Source: Candidatus Peregrinibacteria bacterium (GTDB lineage: Bacteria > Patescibacteriota > Gracilibacteria > UBA1369 > LOWO2-01-FULL-3). Taken from it: a stretch of DNA of 11,418 bases. This document shows, piece after piece, positions 1 to 6,959 of the stretch (within the stretch, counting starts at the first letter, position 1; every line of letters starts with the position of its first letter). The stretch is taken from the NCBI GenBank assembly GCA_016186245.1, contig JACPLZ010000014.1:1-11418 (forward strand). The letters are read 5' to 3'. The notes under the pieces are model-generated. The model was given only the letters and a program-made list of their open reading frames with translations, had not been told where the DNA came from and ran no database searches. The translations under genes were made by a program, and so were the position numbers.

Positions 1-59
1 AGGCAGTTTTGTGTGCTGATAATAAAAGCGGCCAAATACAGCAGGGGTTTTTTCTTCAT
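1..59 (-). CDS. Possible 5' end of a divergent secreted-protein gene (partial)
   Basis: Reading leftwards from an ATG at 59-57, the frame stays open to the window edge and gives 19 codons beginning MKKKPLLYLAAFIIS. Three lysines followed by a hydrophobic stretch look like the start of a signal peptide or an N-terminal membrane anchor. A Cys follows soon after (STQNC), but it does not fit a lipobox. There is no Shine-Dalgarno sequence, which is also true of most genes here. The gene would be divergent from rny and share its upstream region. With so few codons, function cannot be assigned and chance cannot be excluded. Confidence 0.4.
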   Translation of the reverse strand, partial: MKKKPLLYLAAFIISTQNC

Positions 60-325
60 GGTTAAACTTAAAGCATAAAAAGATTAAATTTTTATAAAAT
101 CGTTGGTGAAGCGGTTTGACTTTCCGGAAAATTGAAGTAAATTGTGGTTGTATTTTTGTGTTTTAGGTGGAAATTTGAAGAATCAAGGCTATTTAAACTA
201 AAAAACGACCATCATTAATAATAAATTTTTGATACCGTTGACCTGAAAGTCCCGCATTCTCTGCGCGGGAAGCCTGTGGGCGAAATTCTTCAAAATCGGC
301 TTAAGACAGTATTTAATTCTACATT
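60..325. other. AT-rich intergenic region upstream of rny
   Basis: No convincing gene is visible. The stretch holds a weak candidate promoter at 116-143 and a small hairpin at 250-270, with arms TCCCGC (250-255) and GCGGGA (265-270) and a 9-nt loop. The hairpin lies about 55 nt before the rny start and is not followed by a T tract, so it is not an evident terminator. If the promoter is real, the hairpin would lie in a rny leader of roughly 175 nt. Nothing else recognisable was seen. Confidence 0.5.
116..143 (+). promoter_or_regulatory. Candidate sigma-70-type promoter for rny
   Basis: TTGACT (116-121) is separated by 16 nt from TAAATT (138-143). The -35 matches the consensus at five of six positions and the -10 at four of six. 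It is the best pair upstream of rny on the + strand, but the region is AT-rich and chance matches are expected. Confidence 0.3.
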
Positions 326-1849
326 ATGACAATGCAAATTTTACTTGCGATTGTTGGGATCATTATCGGAGCAGGGGCTGGATATCTGTATAGGAAAAAG
401 CAGGTTGAAGCCAAAAATAAGGATATTGTTGCCAGATCCGAGCAGATTCTGATGGAATCCAAAAACAAGGCGAAAGAAATGGTTTTTGAAGCCCGCAACG
501 AGGCTTTGAAACTTCAGGATGAATTGAAAAAAGAAGAGAAAAAAAACCAGCAGAGGCTTGATGAGATTGAAGCGCGTCTGCTTAAAAAAGAAGAAGTTTT
601 GGATAGGAAAAATGACGATGTGGACAAGACCCGTTCGGATATGGATGCAAAGGTGGCTTCCCTTAAACAGCTTCGTGATGATGTGGAGGGGATTTATAAA
701 TTGCAGTCCCAGCAGTTGGAAAAGATTGCAGCCATGTCGAAGGAGGAGGCCAGGGAAATACTGCTTAAAAAAGTGGAGGATGAGTCCAGGGAAGATATTG
801 TGGCGCAGATAAAAAAGGCCGAAAAAGAATTGAAAGACAAGGCGGCTGAAAAGGCAAAATGGATTATTTCCGATGCCATTGCCAGAACGGCTGCCGAGAC
901 TACCGCTGAATCTACCGCTACCATTGTCAATTTGCCGAATGATGAGATGAAAGGCCGTATCATCGGCCGTGAGGGAAGGAATATCAATACTTTTGAACAG
1001 ATAACCGGTGTGGATGTGATTATCGATGATACTCCCGGGTCTATTGTGATTTCCGGGTTTGATCTTGTGAGAAGATATATTGCCAAGGTTGCGCTGGAGC
1101 GTCTCATTGAGGATGGCCGTATTCATCCTGCAAGAATTGAGGAAACTGTGGAAAAAGTTAAGAATGAGGTGAATATTCTCATTAAGGAGCTTGGAGAAAA
1201 GGCGGTATTGGAAACAGGGGTGACGGGGTTGCATCCTAATTTGATAAAGATTCTTGGACGGTTGAAATTTAAGGTTACTCATGGACAGAATGCTTTGAAG
1301 CATTCGATGGAGGTGTCGTTTTTGGCCGGCAGTCTGGCTGCGGAAATTGGTGCCGACCAGGGGATTTGCAGGAAAGCCGGTCTGCTCCATGACATTGGGA
1401 AAGCGGTGGATCATGAAGTGCCCGGGCATCATGCGAAAATTGGCGCGGATATTGCGAGAAAATTTGGTTTGTCTCAGGAGGTTGTTCATGCGGTTGAGGC
1501 GCACCACGGTACTCCCGAGCCGGAAACTGTTGAGGCTCAGCTTGTGCAGGCCGCAAATTTGATTTCCAATGCAAGACCTGGCGCAAACAAGGAAAATCTG
1601 GATACTTACATAAGGAGATTAAATGAGTTGGAGAATATCTGTAACAGTTTTGAGAGTGTGAAAAAGACCTTTGCGATACAGGCCGGCGCAGAAGTTAGAA
1701 TATTCCTTGATCCGGAAAAAATTGATGATCTTGAAGCGGTAAAACTTGCCTATCGTGTGGCGCGAAAGATTGAACATGATTTGCAGCATCCGGGACCGGT
1801 TAAAATACATGTTATTAGAGAGACACGAGCCGAAGAGTTTGCGAAGTAA
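326..1849 (+). CDS. rny: Ribonuclease Y (membrane-anchored endoribonuclease)
   Basis: RNase Y is an endoribonuclease that starts mRNA decay at the inner face of the membrane. At 507 residues the protein has the usual family length (about 520). The layout is complete: an N-terminal membrane segment (about 4-22), a long charged coiled coil (about 25-190), a KH RNA-binding domain with its GxxG loop GREG (214-217), and an HD domain with His326, the His355-Asp356 pair (LLHDIGKA) and EAHHG (391-395). The C-terminus ends in the family-typical VIRETRAEEFAK. One oddity: the last HD-domain Asp, in the motif usually written AADAxSAARPGAR, is Asn411 here (AANLISNARPG). This position normally binds metal. 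The ATG at 326 is followed by another at 332; neither has a Shine-Dalgarno sequence. A long inverted-repeat element starts just after the stop. The family assignment is very secure; full activity is not certain. Confidence 0.97.
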   Translation: MTMQILLAIVGIIIGAGAGYLYRKKQVEAKNKDIVARSEQILMESKNKAKEMVFEARNEALKLQDELKKEEKKNQQRLDEIEARLLKKEEVLDRKNDDVDKTRSDMDAKVASLKQLRDDVEGIYKLQSQQLEKIAAMSKEEAREILLKKVEDESREDIVAQIKKAEKELKDKAAEKAKWIISDAIARTAAETTAESTATIVNLPNDEMKGRIIGREGRNINTFEQITGVDVIIDDTPGSIVISGFDLVRRYIAKVALERLIEDGRIHPARIEETVEKVKNEVNILIKELGEKAVLETGVTGLHPNLIKILGRLKFKVTHGQNALKHSMEVSFLAGSLAAEIGADQGICRKAGLLHDIGKAVDHEVPGHHAKIGADIARKFGLSQEVVHAVEAHHGTPEPETVEAQLVQAANLISNARPGANKENLDTYIRRLNELENICNSFESVKKTFAIQAGAEVRIFLDPEKIDDLEAVKLAYRVARKIEHDLQHPGPVKIHVIRETRAEEFAK

Positions 1850-1851
1850 AG

Positions 1852-1973
1852 TAAACCTCTGAAAATTGTATTTTACTGTGTCGACTGCGGCATTTCCTTT
1901 TCGCCGTACCGGTAAGTACGGCTCAAATGGAAATGCCTGGTCTCCTTGTAAAATAAAAATTTTGAGAGGTTTA
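1852..1973 (+). repeat. Intergenic long-hairpin element, copy A
   Basis: This is the first of three related inverted-repeat elements of about 120 nt. The outer arms, 1852-1876 and 1948-1973, pair at about 22 of 25 positions with one bulge. An inner stem pairs GGCATTTCC (1889-1897) with GGAAATGCC (1929-1937). The apical hairpin pairs GCCGTAC (1903-1909) with GTACGGC (1916-1922) around a CGGTAA loop. It starts 3 nt after the rny stop and ends before the groES promoter. No T tract follows, so it is not a textbook intrinsic terminator. It may still end the transcript, block 3' decay or be a mobile repeat. Copies B and C share the loop, the apical stem and the asymmetric internal-loop strands, but not the outer-arm sequence. 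Confidence 0.85.
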
Positions 1974-2006
1974 ATGGAATCTTCTCGAAATTCTGAGAAA
2001 ATATGC

Positions 2007-2034
2007 TTGACTCCCAGCTTTAGCACTCTATAAT
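2007..2034 (+). promoter_or_regulatory. groESL promoter
   Basis: TTGACT (2007-2012) and a perfect TATAAT (2029-2034) are separated by 16 nt. Transcription would start near 2041, giving a leader of about 32 nt before the groES ATG. The -10 box lies inside the spacer of the CIRCE operator, so a bound repressor would block RNA polymerase directly. This is the strongest promoter in the window. Confidence 0.85.
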
Positions 2035-2046
2035 ACGGTCTGCTAA
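2020..2046 (+). promoter_or_regulatory. CIRCE operator (HrcA binding site) of groESL
   Basis: The left half TTAGCACTC (2020-2028) is a perfect match to the CIRCE consensus. After exactly 9 nt comes GTCTGCTAA (2038-2046), which matches the right half GAGTGCTAA at seven of nine positions. CIRCE is the operator of the HrcA heat-shock repressor and typically sits at groESL and dnaK promoters. The spacing, overlap with the -10 box and position before groES all agree. This implies an hrcA gene elsewhere in the genome. Confidence 0.88.
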
Positions 2047-2072
2047 TTTTTATAATTTAACTGTTCAGTTTT

Positions 2073-2369
2073 ATGGCAAAGAAGATAGTTCCACTTTTGG
2101 ATCATATCGTGGTTGAGGCGATTGAGGAAGATAACACTTCGGCGAGCGGTATTATTATTCCAGAGACGGCTTCCAAGGAAAAACCGATGCAGGGCAAAGT
2201 TTTGGCTGTCGGTCCGGGCAAAGTAACCGATGATGGTAAGACTATCCCTGTTGGAGTGAAAGTCGGTGATACGGTGCTTTTTTCCAAATATGGCCCGACT
2301 GAAATAAAAGTTGAAGGTAAGGAAGTATTGATTCTTTCGGCTTCGGATATTTATGCGAAACTTGAATAA
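2073..2369 (+). CDS. groES: GroES co-chaperonin (Hsp10)
   Basis: GroES forms the seven-subunit lid that caps GroEL and encloses folding protein in the cytoplasm. The 98-residue length is typical. Family features include the N-terminal strand with PLLDHIVVE (7-15), the mobile loop around ASGIIIPETA (24-33) that binds the GroEL apical domain, GKVLAVGPG (41-49), and VGDTVLFSKYGPTEIK (64-79) near the C-terminus. The ATG at 2073 gives the normal MAKK start and has no Shine-Dalgarno sequence. It is the first gene of a groES-groEL operon, 31 nt before groEL, and is controlled by the CIRCE promoter upstream. The GroES itself looks intact and functional, although its partner groEL is broken in this sequence. 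Confidence 0.97.
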   Translation: MAKKIVPLLDHIVVEAIEEDNTSASGIIIPETASKEKPMQGKVLAVGPGKVTDDGKTIPVGVKVGDTVLFSKYGPTEIKVEGKEVLILSASDIYAKLE

Positions 2370-2400
2370 TTCTAAAAATTCTTAACCTTTCTTAATTCCC

Positions 2401-3974
2401 ATGGCTAAACAAATTAAATTCAGCGATGATGGCCGCCAGAAATTGCTGGCCGGTGTAGAAAAGCTTGCGAAAGCGGTAAAAATCACTCTTGGGCCAAAAG
2501 GACGCAATGTTGTTCTTGATAAAAAATATGGCGCTCCGACCGTTACCAATGATGGAGTTACGATTGCAAAAGAAATCGATTTGCCTGATCCATATGAGAA
2601 TATGGGCGCCCAGATGGTCAAGGAAGTTGCTACCAAAACAAATGATGTGGCCGGAGATGGTACGACTACCGCCACGCTTCTGGCGGAGGCGATTATTAAG
2701 GAAGGGTTGAGAAATTTGACTGCGGGCGCCAATCCGATGCAGCTCAAAGGCGGCGTTGAAAAAGCGGTGCGGAAAGTCAGTGATTTTTTGAAAGATATGG
2801 CAATTCAGATTGGCAACAGTAAGGAAAAAATTGCTCAGGTGGCGGCGATTTCCGCGCAGAATAAAGAGGTTGGCGATCTCATTGCGGAAGTGATGGAGAT
2901 GGTTGGAAAGGATGGCGTGATTCAAGTGGAAGAGTCTCAGACTCTTGGTCTGGAAAAAGAAGTTGTGGAGGGTATGCAGTTTGATAACGGCTATATTTCT
3001 CCGTATTTTATTACCGATCCGTCAAGTATGGAGGCGGTGTATAACGATGCCAAAATTTTGATTACCGATAAAAAAATAAGCTCTGTGCAGGATCTCCTGC
3101 CGCTTTTGGAGAAAGTTGCGCAGACCGGCAGAAAGGAAATTGTGATTATTGCCGAGGATGTCGACGGTGAAGCGCTGGCGACTCTTGTATTGAATAAATT
3201 GCGCGGGGCATTCAGCATGCTTGCGGTGAAGGCTCCGGGATTTGGGGATAGACGCAACTTGGTTTGAAATTGGAGAGCGCTACTCTGGATCATCTTGGCG
3301 AGGCGCGACGGGTGGTTGCCGATCAGAATAATACGACTATTATTGATGGGAAGGGTGATAAAAAAGCTATCGATGCGAGGGTTAGGGAGTTAAAGCTGCT
3401 TATTTCCAAGAGCGATTCCGACTATGATAAAGAGAAATTGCAGGAGAGGCTGGGCAAATTGTCCGGTGGGGTTGGTGTTATAAAGGTTGGAGCGGCTACT
3501 GAAATTGAATTGAAGGAAAAGAAACATAGAATTGAGGATGCTTTGAATGCCACCCGTGCGGCTGTGGAGGAGGGGATTGTGCCCGGTGGCGGTGTGGCTC
3601 TCCTGCTGGCGATAAAAGCGCTTGAAAATCTTAAAGGTGATGATGCCGATGAAGATACCGGTATTAAAATCATAAGGAGTATTTTGTCTGCGCCGTTGTT
3701 GCAGATTTCCAAAAATGCCGGAAAAGATGGAGCTGTGATTGTTGACAAAATTTTGAGTGGAAAGAAGGGGCTTGGCTATGATGCTGCAAAAGATCGATAT
3801 GTTGATATGGTTGATGCCGGAATTATCGATCCTACCCTTGTTGTCCGCAGCGCTGTGGAAAATGCCGCCAGTGTCGCCGCAATTTTTCTGACCATGGAAT
3901 GTGCAATCACGGATATTCCGGAGGAGAAAAAGGAGGCTGTTGGTGGCAGGGGAGAGGGGATGGATATGATGTAG
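2401..3974 (+). pseudogene. groEL: GroEL chaperonin gene broken by an internal deletion and frameshift
   Basis: GroEL is the ATP-driven double-ring Hsp60 chaperonin. The first frame (2401-3267) encodes the N-terminal equatorial, intermediate and most of the apical domain, with the ATP motif AGDGTTTAT and the substrate-groove region GYISPYF. It stops at TGA 3265-3267, just after APGFGDRR. The rest continues in another frame from LGLKLESATL (codons from 3258), with the EDALNATRAAVEEG and PGGGVALL motifs and a TAG stop at 3972-3974. Between the parts the conserved family stretch of about 18 residues that follows GDRRK is absent. A 55-nt deletion explains this exactly: adding 55 to the 1574 nt gives 543 whole codons, or a 542-residue protein, normal for GroEL. 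Ribosomal frameshifting could not restore the missing residues. The TTG at 3264 is simply an internal Leu codon. The cause could be a real mutation, strain mixture or an assembly error; the otherwise perfect conservation points to a recent event or an artefact. The short C-terminal tail is GEGMDMM. Confidence 0.93.
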
Positions 3975-4003
3975 GTTTTTCAGAGGTTCCGTGAAATTTG
4001 GTC

Positions 4004-4032
4004 TTGTGCCGGATCGGAGGTGTTGGTATATT
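4004..4032 (+). promoter_or_regulatory. Candidate promoter for the 4061 gene
   Basis: TTGTGC (4004-4009) and TATATT (4027-4032) are separated by 17 nt in the 86-nt gap after groEL. The -10 matches at five of six positions; the -35 keeps the TTG core. The predicted start near 4039 would give a leader of about 22 nt. It would allow the small genes downstream to be transcribed independently of groESL. Confidence 0.4.
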
Positions 4033-4060
4033 TTTGTCCTGTTTTTTTAATTAGGTTTTT

Positions 4061-4501
4061 ATGAGACTGTCAAGAGCGAAAAATGTTACTGAAGCAATGG
4101 CTAATGTGGAATTTTCGAGACGCGATATGACGTTTTTGTTATCTATTCCGGCTCATATAAATGAGCATGATGCTGCTGAGAGATTGAATAAGCTGTTGGA
4201 TTTGATGCAGGCTCAGGAGAAAAACTTTTGTGTGTTACATGTGGCGAAGGCTGTTAAGCTGGTTTTATGTTTGGCAAATTTGCCCGATGATAGACTTGTT
4301 ACAGCATTGATTTTAAAAGTTGTAGCGGTGGAGACTGTACAGAGCGATGGACACTGTAGGGTGGAGGCTATTATTGGCAAGTTGTTCAGGCTGAGAGATG
4401 AAGTTAGGGATGGCCTGGCCGAGAGTGATGCTGCTGAAAATTTGAATTATGGTCGTGGAGATATTCGTGAGAGAATTGGTAAAGTCACTAAAGGAGTGTA
4501 A
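4061..4501 (+). CDS. Unrecognised 146-residue protein
   Basis: I do not recognise this protein. It has no signal peptide or membrane span and looks soluble and mainly helical, with alternating charged and hydrophobic residues (for example AERLNKLLDLMQAQ at 39-52 and AIIGKLFRLRDEV at 103-115). A more hydrophobic region covers about 58-92 (VAKAVKLVLCLANL, TALILKVVAV). There are three Cys, at 57, 70 and 99, with no metal-binding spacing. The ATG at 4061 follows TTAGG with a short spacing, a weak Shine-Dalgarno. Base use resembles the neighbours, so it looks native. It is followed 19 nt later by another small gene, probably co-transcribed. It is considered real because of its length, its fit between neighbours and its codon pattern. 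Confidence 0.72.
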   Translation: MRLSRAKNVTEAMANVEFSRRDMTFLLSIPAHINEHDAAERLNKLLDLMQAQEKNFCVLHVAKAVKLVLCLANLPDDRLVTALILKVVAVETVQSDGHCRVEAIIGKLFRLRDEVRDGLAESDAAENLNYGRGDIRERIGKVTKGV

Positions 4502-4520
4502 ATTGTTGTATGTTTGAACT

Positions 4521-4736
4521 ATGGGGATTGAGAAAAATGAAAATTTGGAAGGAGGGCCGACACCGGCGGATTTGGCGCAGATTTGCTTGGATTTTGGGGT
4601 AGATGCTGATGACTGTGATTACATGGCGGAAATTGAAAAATGGGATGATGCTTTGGGGTACGCCTATTCTGCTTTGTGTGTTGCCGGGGTCGATGATCCG
4701 GAGGCGTTTTTGAGAGAGAGGGGGATTTTGGAGTAA
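4521..4736 (+). CDS. Unrecognised small acidic protein (71 residues)
   Basis: I do not recognise this protein. It is very acidic, with many Asp and Glu and few Lys and Arg, and has no membrane span or signal peptide. The segments PTPADLAQICLDFGV (13-27) and WDDALGYAYSALCVAGVDDP (41-60) look helical, and it ends EAFLRERGILE. The pattern suggests a compact helical cytoplasmic protein, perhaps a binding partner for something basic, but that is a guess. The ATG at 4521 lies 19 nt after the previous stop and has no Shine-Dalgarno sequence. It probably shares a transcript with the gene at 4061. Confidence 0.65.
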   Translation: MGIEKNENLEGGPTPADLAQICLDFGVDADDCDYMAEIEKWDDALGYAYSALCVAGVDDPEAFLRERGILE

Positions 4737-4782
4737 AAAGCCTTGATGAAGTGTGGTTTCGCTGTGTAAGCTGGTGTCTGAT

Positions 4783-4788
4783 TATAAT
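4783..4788 (+). promoter_or_regulatory. Perfect -10 hexamer just before the 4800 gene
   Basis: TATAAT lies 11 nt before the ATG at 4800. Transcription would begin near 4795, leaving a leader of only about five nt. No good -35 is seen at normal spacing. If used, this gene would be close to leaderless, which would fit its lack of a Shine-Dalgarno sequence. A chance match in AT-rich DNA is possible. Confidence 0.35.
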
Positions 4789-4799
4789 AATACCGGAAT

Positions 4800-5201
4800 A
4801 TGGTGGATGGGTTCAAAAATCGTGAAGGTGATGTGGCGCCTCGGCTTGAGGTATCTGCGGTTGGTGCGCCGTCGTCGACAATGTCTGGAGTTGTTCTTAC
4901 AACATCCGGAGCCGTTATTGCGGTTCTTGGTGCTGCAGTTTTGATCGGGGTGGATGGCTTTTTTGCAAAAGATTCACAAACACCGCATGATGTGCCTGTT
5001 GTTCCGGTGGTAAGCTCCATAGAAGCGCAGGGAATAGAAGAGGAAGGGGATGTCTATGATCTGGAATTGCATGGAATACGCTATCGTTGCAGGGTACAAG
5101 TTTCTGCCAAGTTGAGTGATTCTGAAATGAGGGAAGATTTAAGGGAACTTGGAATGGAAAATTTCAGGGGGACTATTGCGTGTCTCCAGGATGGTAAGTG
5201 A
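4800..5201 (+). CDS. Unrecognised single-span membrane protein (133 residues)
   Basis: I do not recognise this protein. A charged N-terminus of about 28 residues is followed by one hydrophobic span (about 30-52, including GAVIAVLGAAVLIGV) and then a flexible Pro/Val-rich linker (TPHDVPVVPVV, 61-71). The C-terminal part (about 80-133) looks like a small folded domain with strand-like DVYDLELHGIRYRCRV (84-99), helix-like SEMREDLRELGM and two Cys at 97 and 128 that could pair. Orientation is not certain; a C-terminal domain outside the cytoplasm is plausible. The ATG at 4800 has no Shine-Dalgarno but lies just after a perfect TATAAT. A terminator-like hairpin begins immediately after the TGA stop. 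Confidence 0.7.
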   Translation: MVDGFKNREGDVAPRLEVSAVGAPSSTMSGVVLTTSGAVIAVLGAAVLIGVDGFFAKDSQTPHDVPVVPVVSSIEAQGIEEEGDVYDLELHGIRYRCRVQVSAKLSDSEMREDLRELGMENFRGTIACLQDGK

Positions 5202-5250
5202 GGTTGCTCACCGCCTTCGGCGGTTCGCAACCACTGTTCAAGTGTTTTTT
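5202..5250 (+). terminator. Likely intrinsic terminator after the 4800 gene
   Basis: Directly after the stop, GGTTGC (5202-5207) pairs with GCAACC (5227-5232), enclosing a second stem CCGCC (5211-5215) with GGCGG (5219-5223) around TTC. A small CACT/AGTG hairpin (5232-5235 with 5241-5244) leads directly into six T (5245-5250). The main hairpin is 12 nt from the T run, so it is not a perfect textbook case. It separates the upstream small genes from the group leading into pyrH. Confidence 0.6.
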
Positions 5251-5269
5251 GTTATGCTAATCTTTGGCT

Positions 5270-5665
5270 ATGCTCGATGATGGTGTTATTGATTTGAGAA
5301 AAGATAAAAAATCTGCCGGTACTGCCGGTGCCGCTTCTGATGATGTCGGCGAACCGGAGTTTAAGATCGAAAGGAGATATGAGCCGCCTGTCGAGTCAAT
5401 GCCTGTAAATGAAGTTGAATCGGCGGCGACAAAGCCTTACGACAAAGTAAAAGTTAAATTTGATAAGTTTGTGCATCTTGTTGTTACCCATGCCTATGAA
5501 GAAGTTTTTGAAAAACATCGCGGGCAGGATGTGGTTATCAGCACGGATCTGTTGACTGATTTGGCGAATGCGAGAGGAGAAAAAACCGATAAAAAATCGC
5601 CGCTTCTTTTTGTGTTTGGAGTGTTGTTGGGAGTCGGTGTCGCCTGGCTTATTCTTAAATCCTGA
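5270..5665 (+). CDS. Unrecognised tail-anchored membrane protein (131 residues)
   Basis: I do not recognise this protein. It has a charged, probably disordered N-terminal half rich in Lys, Asp, Glu and Ala (about 1-58), then a helical segment (about 60-100, FDKFVHLVVTHAYEEVFEK). It ends in one hydrophobic span (about 111-129, LLFVFGVLLGVGVAWLIL) followed only by Lys-Ser. That is the layout of a C-terminally anchored protein with its bulk in the cytoplasm. The ATG at 5270 was chosen over an in-frame TTG at 5264, which would add two residues. The stop lies 3 nt before pyrH, so the two are probably co-transcribed. Whether it works with the pyrH-frr-rseP cluster is unknown. Confidence 0.72.
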   Translation: MLDDGVIDLRKDKKSAGTAGAASDDVGEPEFKIERRYEPPVESMPVNEVESAATKPYDKVKVKFDKFVHLVVTHAYEEVFEKHRGQDVVISTDLLTDLANARGEKTDKKSPLLFVFGVLLGVGVAWLILKS

Positions 5666-5668
5666 TGC

Positions 5669-6385
5669 ATGGGAAAGATAAAATATAAACGAATTCTGTT
5701 AAAGCTTTCCGGGGAAGTTTTTGGCGGAGAAAAAGGATACGGAATTGATGGAGCGGTTCTAAAAAATCTTGCTGCGGAGGTGATCCATGCGCAAAAAATG
5801 GGTTGCCAAATCGGTGTTGTGATCGGAGGTGGCAATATTTGGCGTTATCGCGATTTTAAAAATCTTGAGTTTGATCGTGTGACGTCCGATCATATGGGTA
5901 TGCTGGCGACATTGATGAATGCTCTTGCGTTTGAAAATGCTTTGCGGCAGGCCGGTGCGGATGCGAGGGCGGTCAGTTCTTTCCCTTGCAATCGGGCTAT
6001 GGAAGAATATCAGCCGAAACGCGCCAAACATCATCTCAACAGTGGAAGAATTGTGATTTTTGCCGGCGGCACAGGCAGTCCGTTTTTTACGACTGATTCC
6101 GCTGCGGCTCTCCGGGCTCTGGAAATGGATTGTGATATTCTGCTCAAGGCAACAAAAGTTGATTATGTTTACGATAAGGATCCGGTGAAATTCAAAAATG
6201 CCAAAAAATTCACAAGTCTTACATATAAAGAAATTGTTGCAAGAGGATTGGGAGTGATGGATTTAACCTGCGCTTCTTTGCTGCAGGAAAGCAATATCCC
6301 GATGCTCGTTTTCAATCTCCAGAAAAAAGGAAGTATTGAAAAAGCCATAACTGGAGCTACAATGGGGACGCTTATTACTTCATAA
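5669..6385 (+). CDS. pyrH: UMP kinase
   Basis: UMP kinase phosphorylates UMP to UDP with ATP, the first committed step to UTP and CTP, in the cytoplasm. The 238-residue length is typical of the hexameric bacterial enzyme of the amino-acid-kinase fold. Visible motifs are LKLSGE (11-16) at the nucleotide-binding start, VIGGGN (51-56), SDHMGMLATLMNAL (73-86), GGTGSPFFTTDSAAALRA (133-150) and ATKVDYVYDKDP (161-172). The last usually reads ATKVDGVYDKDP, so Tyr166 replaces a common Gly. The ATG at 5669 lies 3 nt after the preceding stop and lacks a Shine-Dalgarno. It is followed 8 nt later by frr, the classic bacterial pyrH-frr pairing, and then rseP. It appears intact. Confidence 0.97.
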   Translation: MGKIKYKRILLKLSGEVFGGEKGYGIDGAVLKNLAAEVIHAQKMGCQIGVVIGGGNIWRYRDFKNLEFDRVTSDHMGMLATLMNALAFENALRQAGADARAVSSFPCNRAMEEYQPKRAKHHLNSGRIVIFAGGTGSPFFTTDSAAALRALEMDCDILLKATKVDYVYDKDPVKFKNAKKFTSLTYKEIVARGLGVMDLTCASLLQESNIPMLVFNLQKKGSIEKAITGATMGTLITS

Positions 6386-6393
6386 TTTTATAT

Positions 6394-6954
6394 ATGACGA
6401 CTGATCAGACTCTTAACCAGGCGGAGCAGGATTTCCAGAAAATTGTTGCCCATCTTAAGGATGAATTTTCGCGTCTGCAAATGGGGCGAGCTAATCCAGC
6501 GATGGTTGAAAATATTTCCGTGGAGGCTTATGGCGTGTCCCAGCCGCTAAAGGCTGTTGCCAGTATTGCCGTGCCGGAGCCGAGGACACTGGTGATTCAG
6601 CCATGGGACCGTTCGGTGATTGTAGCGATTGAAAAGGGGATTATGGCGGCCGGAATAGGCTTGAATCCAATAAATGACGGTGTTGCTGTGCGTATCAATA
6701 TTCCTCCTTTGACTGAAGAAAGGAGGATTGAGCTTACAAAACATGTGAAAAAATTGGCCGAAGAAGCTCGAATCTCTGTGCGCAATGCGCGGCAGGATGC
6801 CCATAATGTGCTGAAGGAAATGAAAAGCAATGATCAGATTACCGAGGATGACTGGTATGAGGCTGATGAAAAACTGCAGGAAAAGGTTAATAAAGTAAAT
6901 CAGGATATAGATAAAGTTGCGGAGGTGAAAGAAAAGGACGTAATGACTGTCTAA
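6394..6954 (+). CDS. frr: Ribosome recycling factor
   Basis: RRF works with EF-G to split the post-termination ribosome so that its subunits can be reused. The 186-residue length matches the family (185 in E. coli). Recognisable features are the N-terminal helix with FSRLQMGRANPAMVE (25-39), the head domain with EPRTLVIQPWD (62-72), the hinge region INIPPLTEERR (101-111) and the conserved SVRNARQDA (128-136) with Arg130 and Arg133. It ends with a long helix containing KVNKVNQDIDKV (164-175). The ATG at 6394 is preceded by AT-rich sequence without a Shine-Dalgarno. It lies 8 nt after pyrH and 5 nt before rseP, so translation of the three genes is probably coupled or at least co-transcribed. 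Confidence 0.97.
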   Translation: MTTDQTLNQAEQDFQKIVAHLKDEFSRLQMGRANPAMVENISVEAYGVSQPLKAVASIAVPEPRTLVIQPWDRSVIVAIEKGIMAAGIGLNPINDGVAVRINIPPLTEERRIELTKHVKKLAEEARISVRNARQDAHNVLKEMKSNDQITEDDWYEADEKLQEKVNKVNQDIDKVAEVKEKDVMTV

Positions 6955-6959
6955 TTATT

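Noticed and set aside
250..270. Hairpin before rny as a terminator or riboswitch
   Set aside because: It has only 6 bp, no T tract, and no recognisable riboswitch motif.
341..1507. Long open frame of 388 codons on the - strand opposite rny
   Set aside because: It is fully antisense to a clear RNase Y gene, and its composition (Phe runs, many Leu, Asn and His) is what an A-rich coiled-coil gene gives when read backwards.
1852..1973. Hairpin elements as insertion sequences or a CRISPR array
   Set aside because: They encode no transposase, have no shared terminal repeats or visible target-site duplications, and are single dispersed units rather than regularly spaced repeats.
3265..3267. TGA in groEL as a recoded sense codon or a programmed frameshift site
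   Set aside because: TGA is a genuine stop at 5199 and 5663. Recoding would not change the frame, and frameshifting would not supply the roughly 18 missing residues.
3264..3974. C-terminal part of groEL as a separate gene starting at TTG 3264
   Set aside because: The sequence upstream in the same frame (codons Leu-Gly from 3258) continues the conserved GroEL motif, so TTG is an internal Leu codon of a broken gene.
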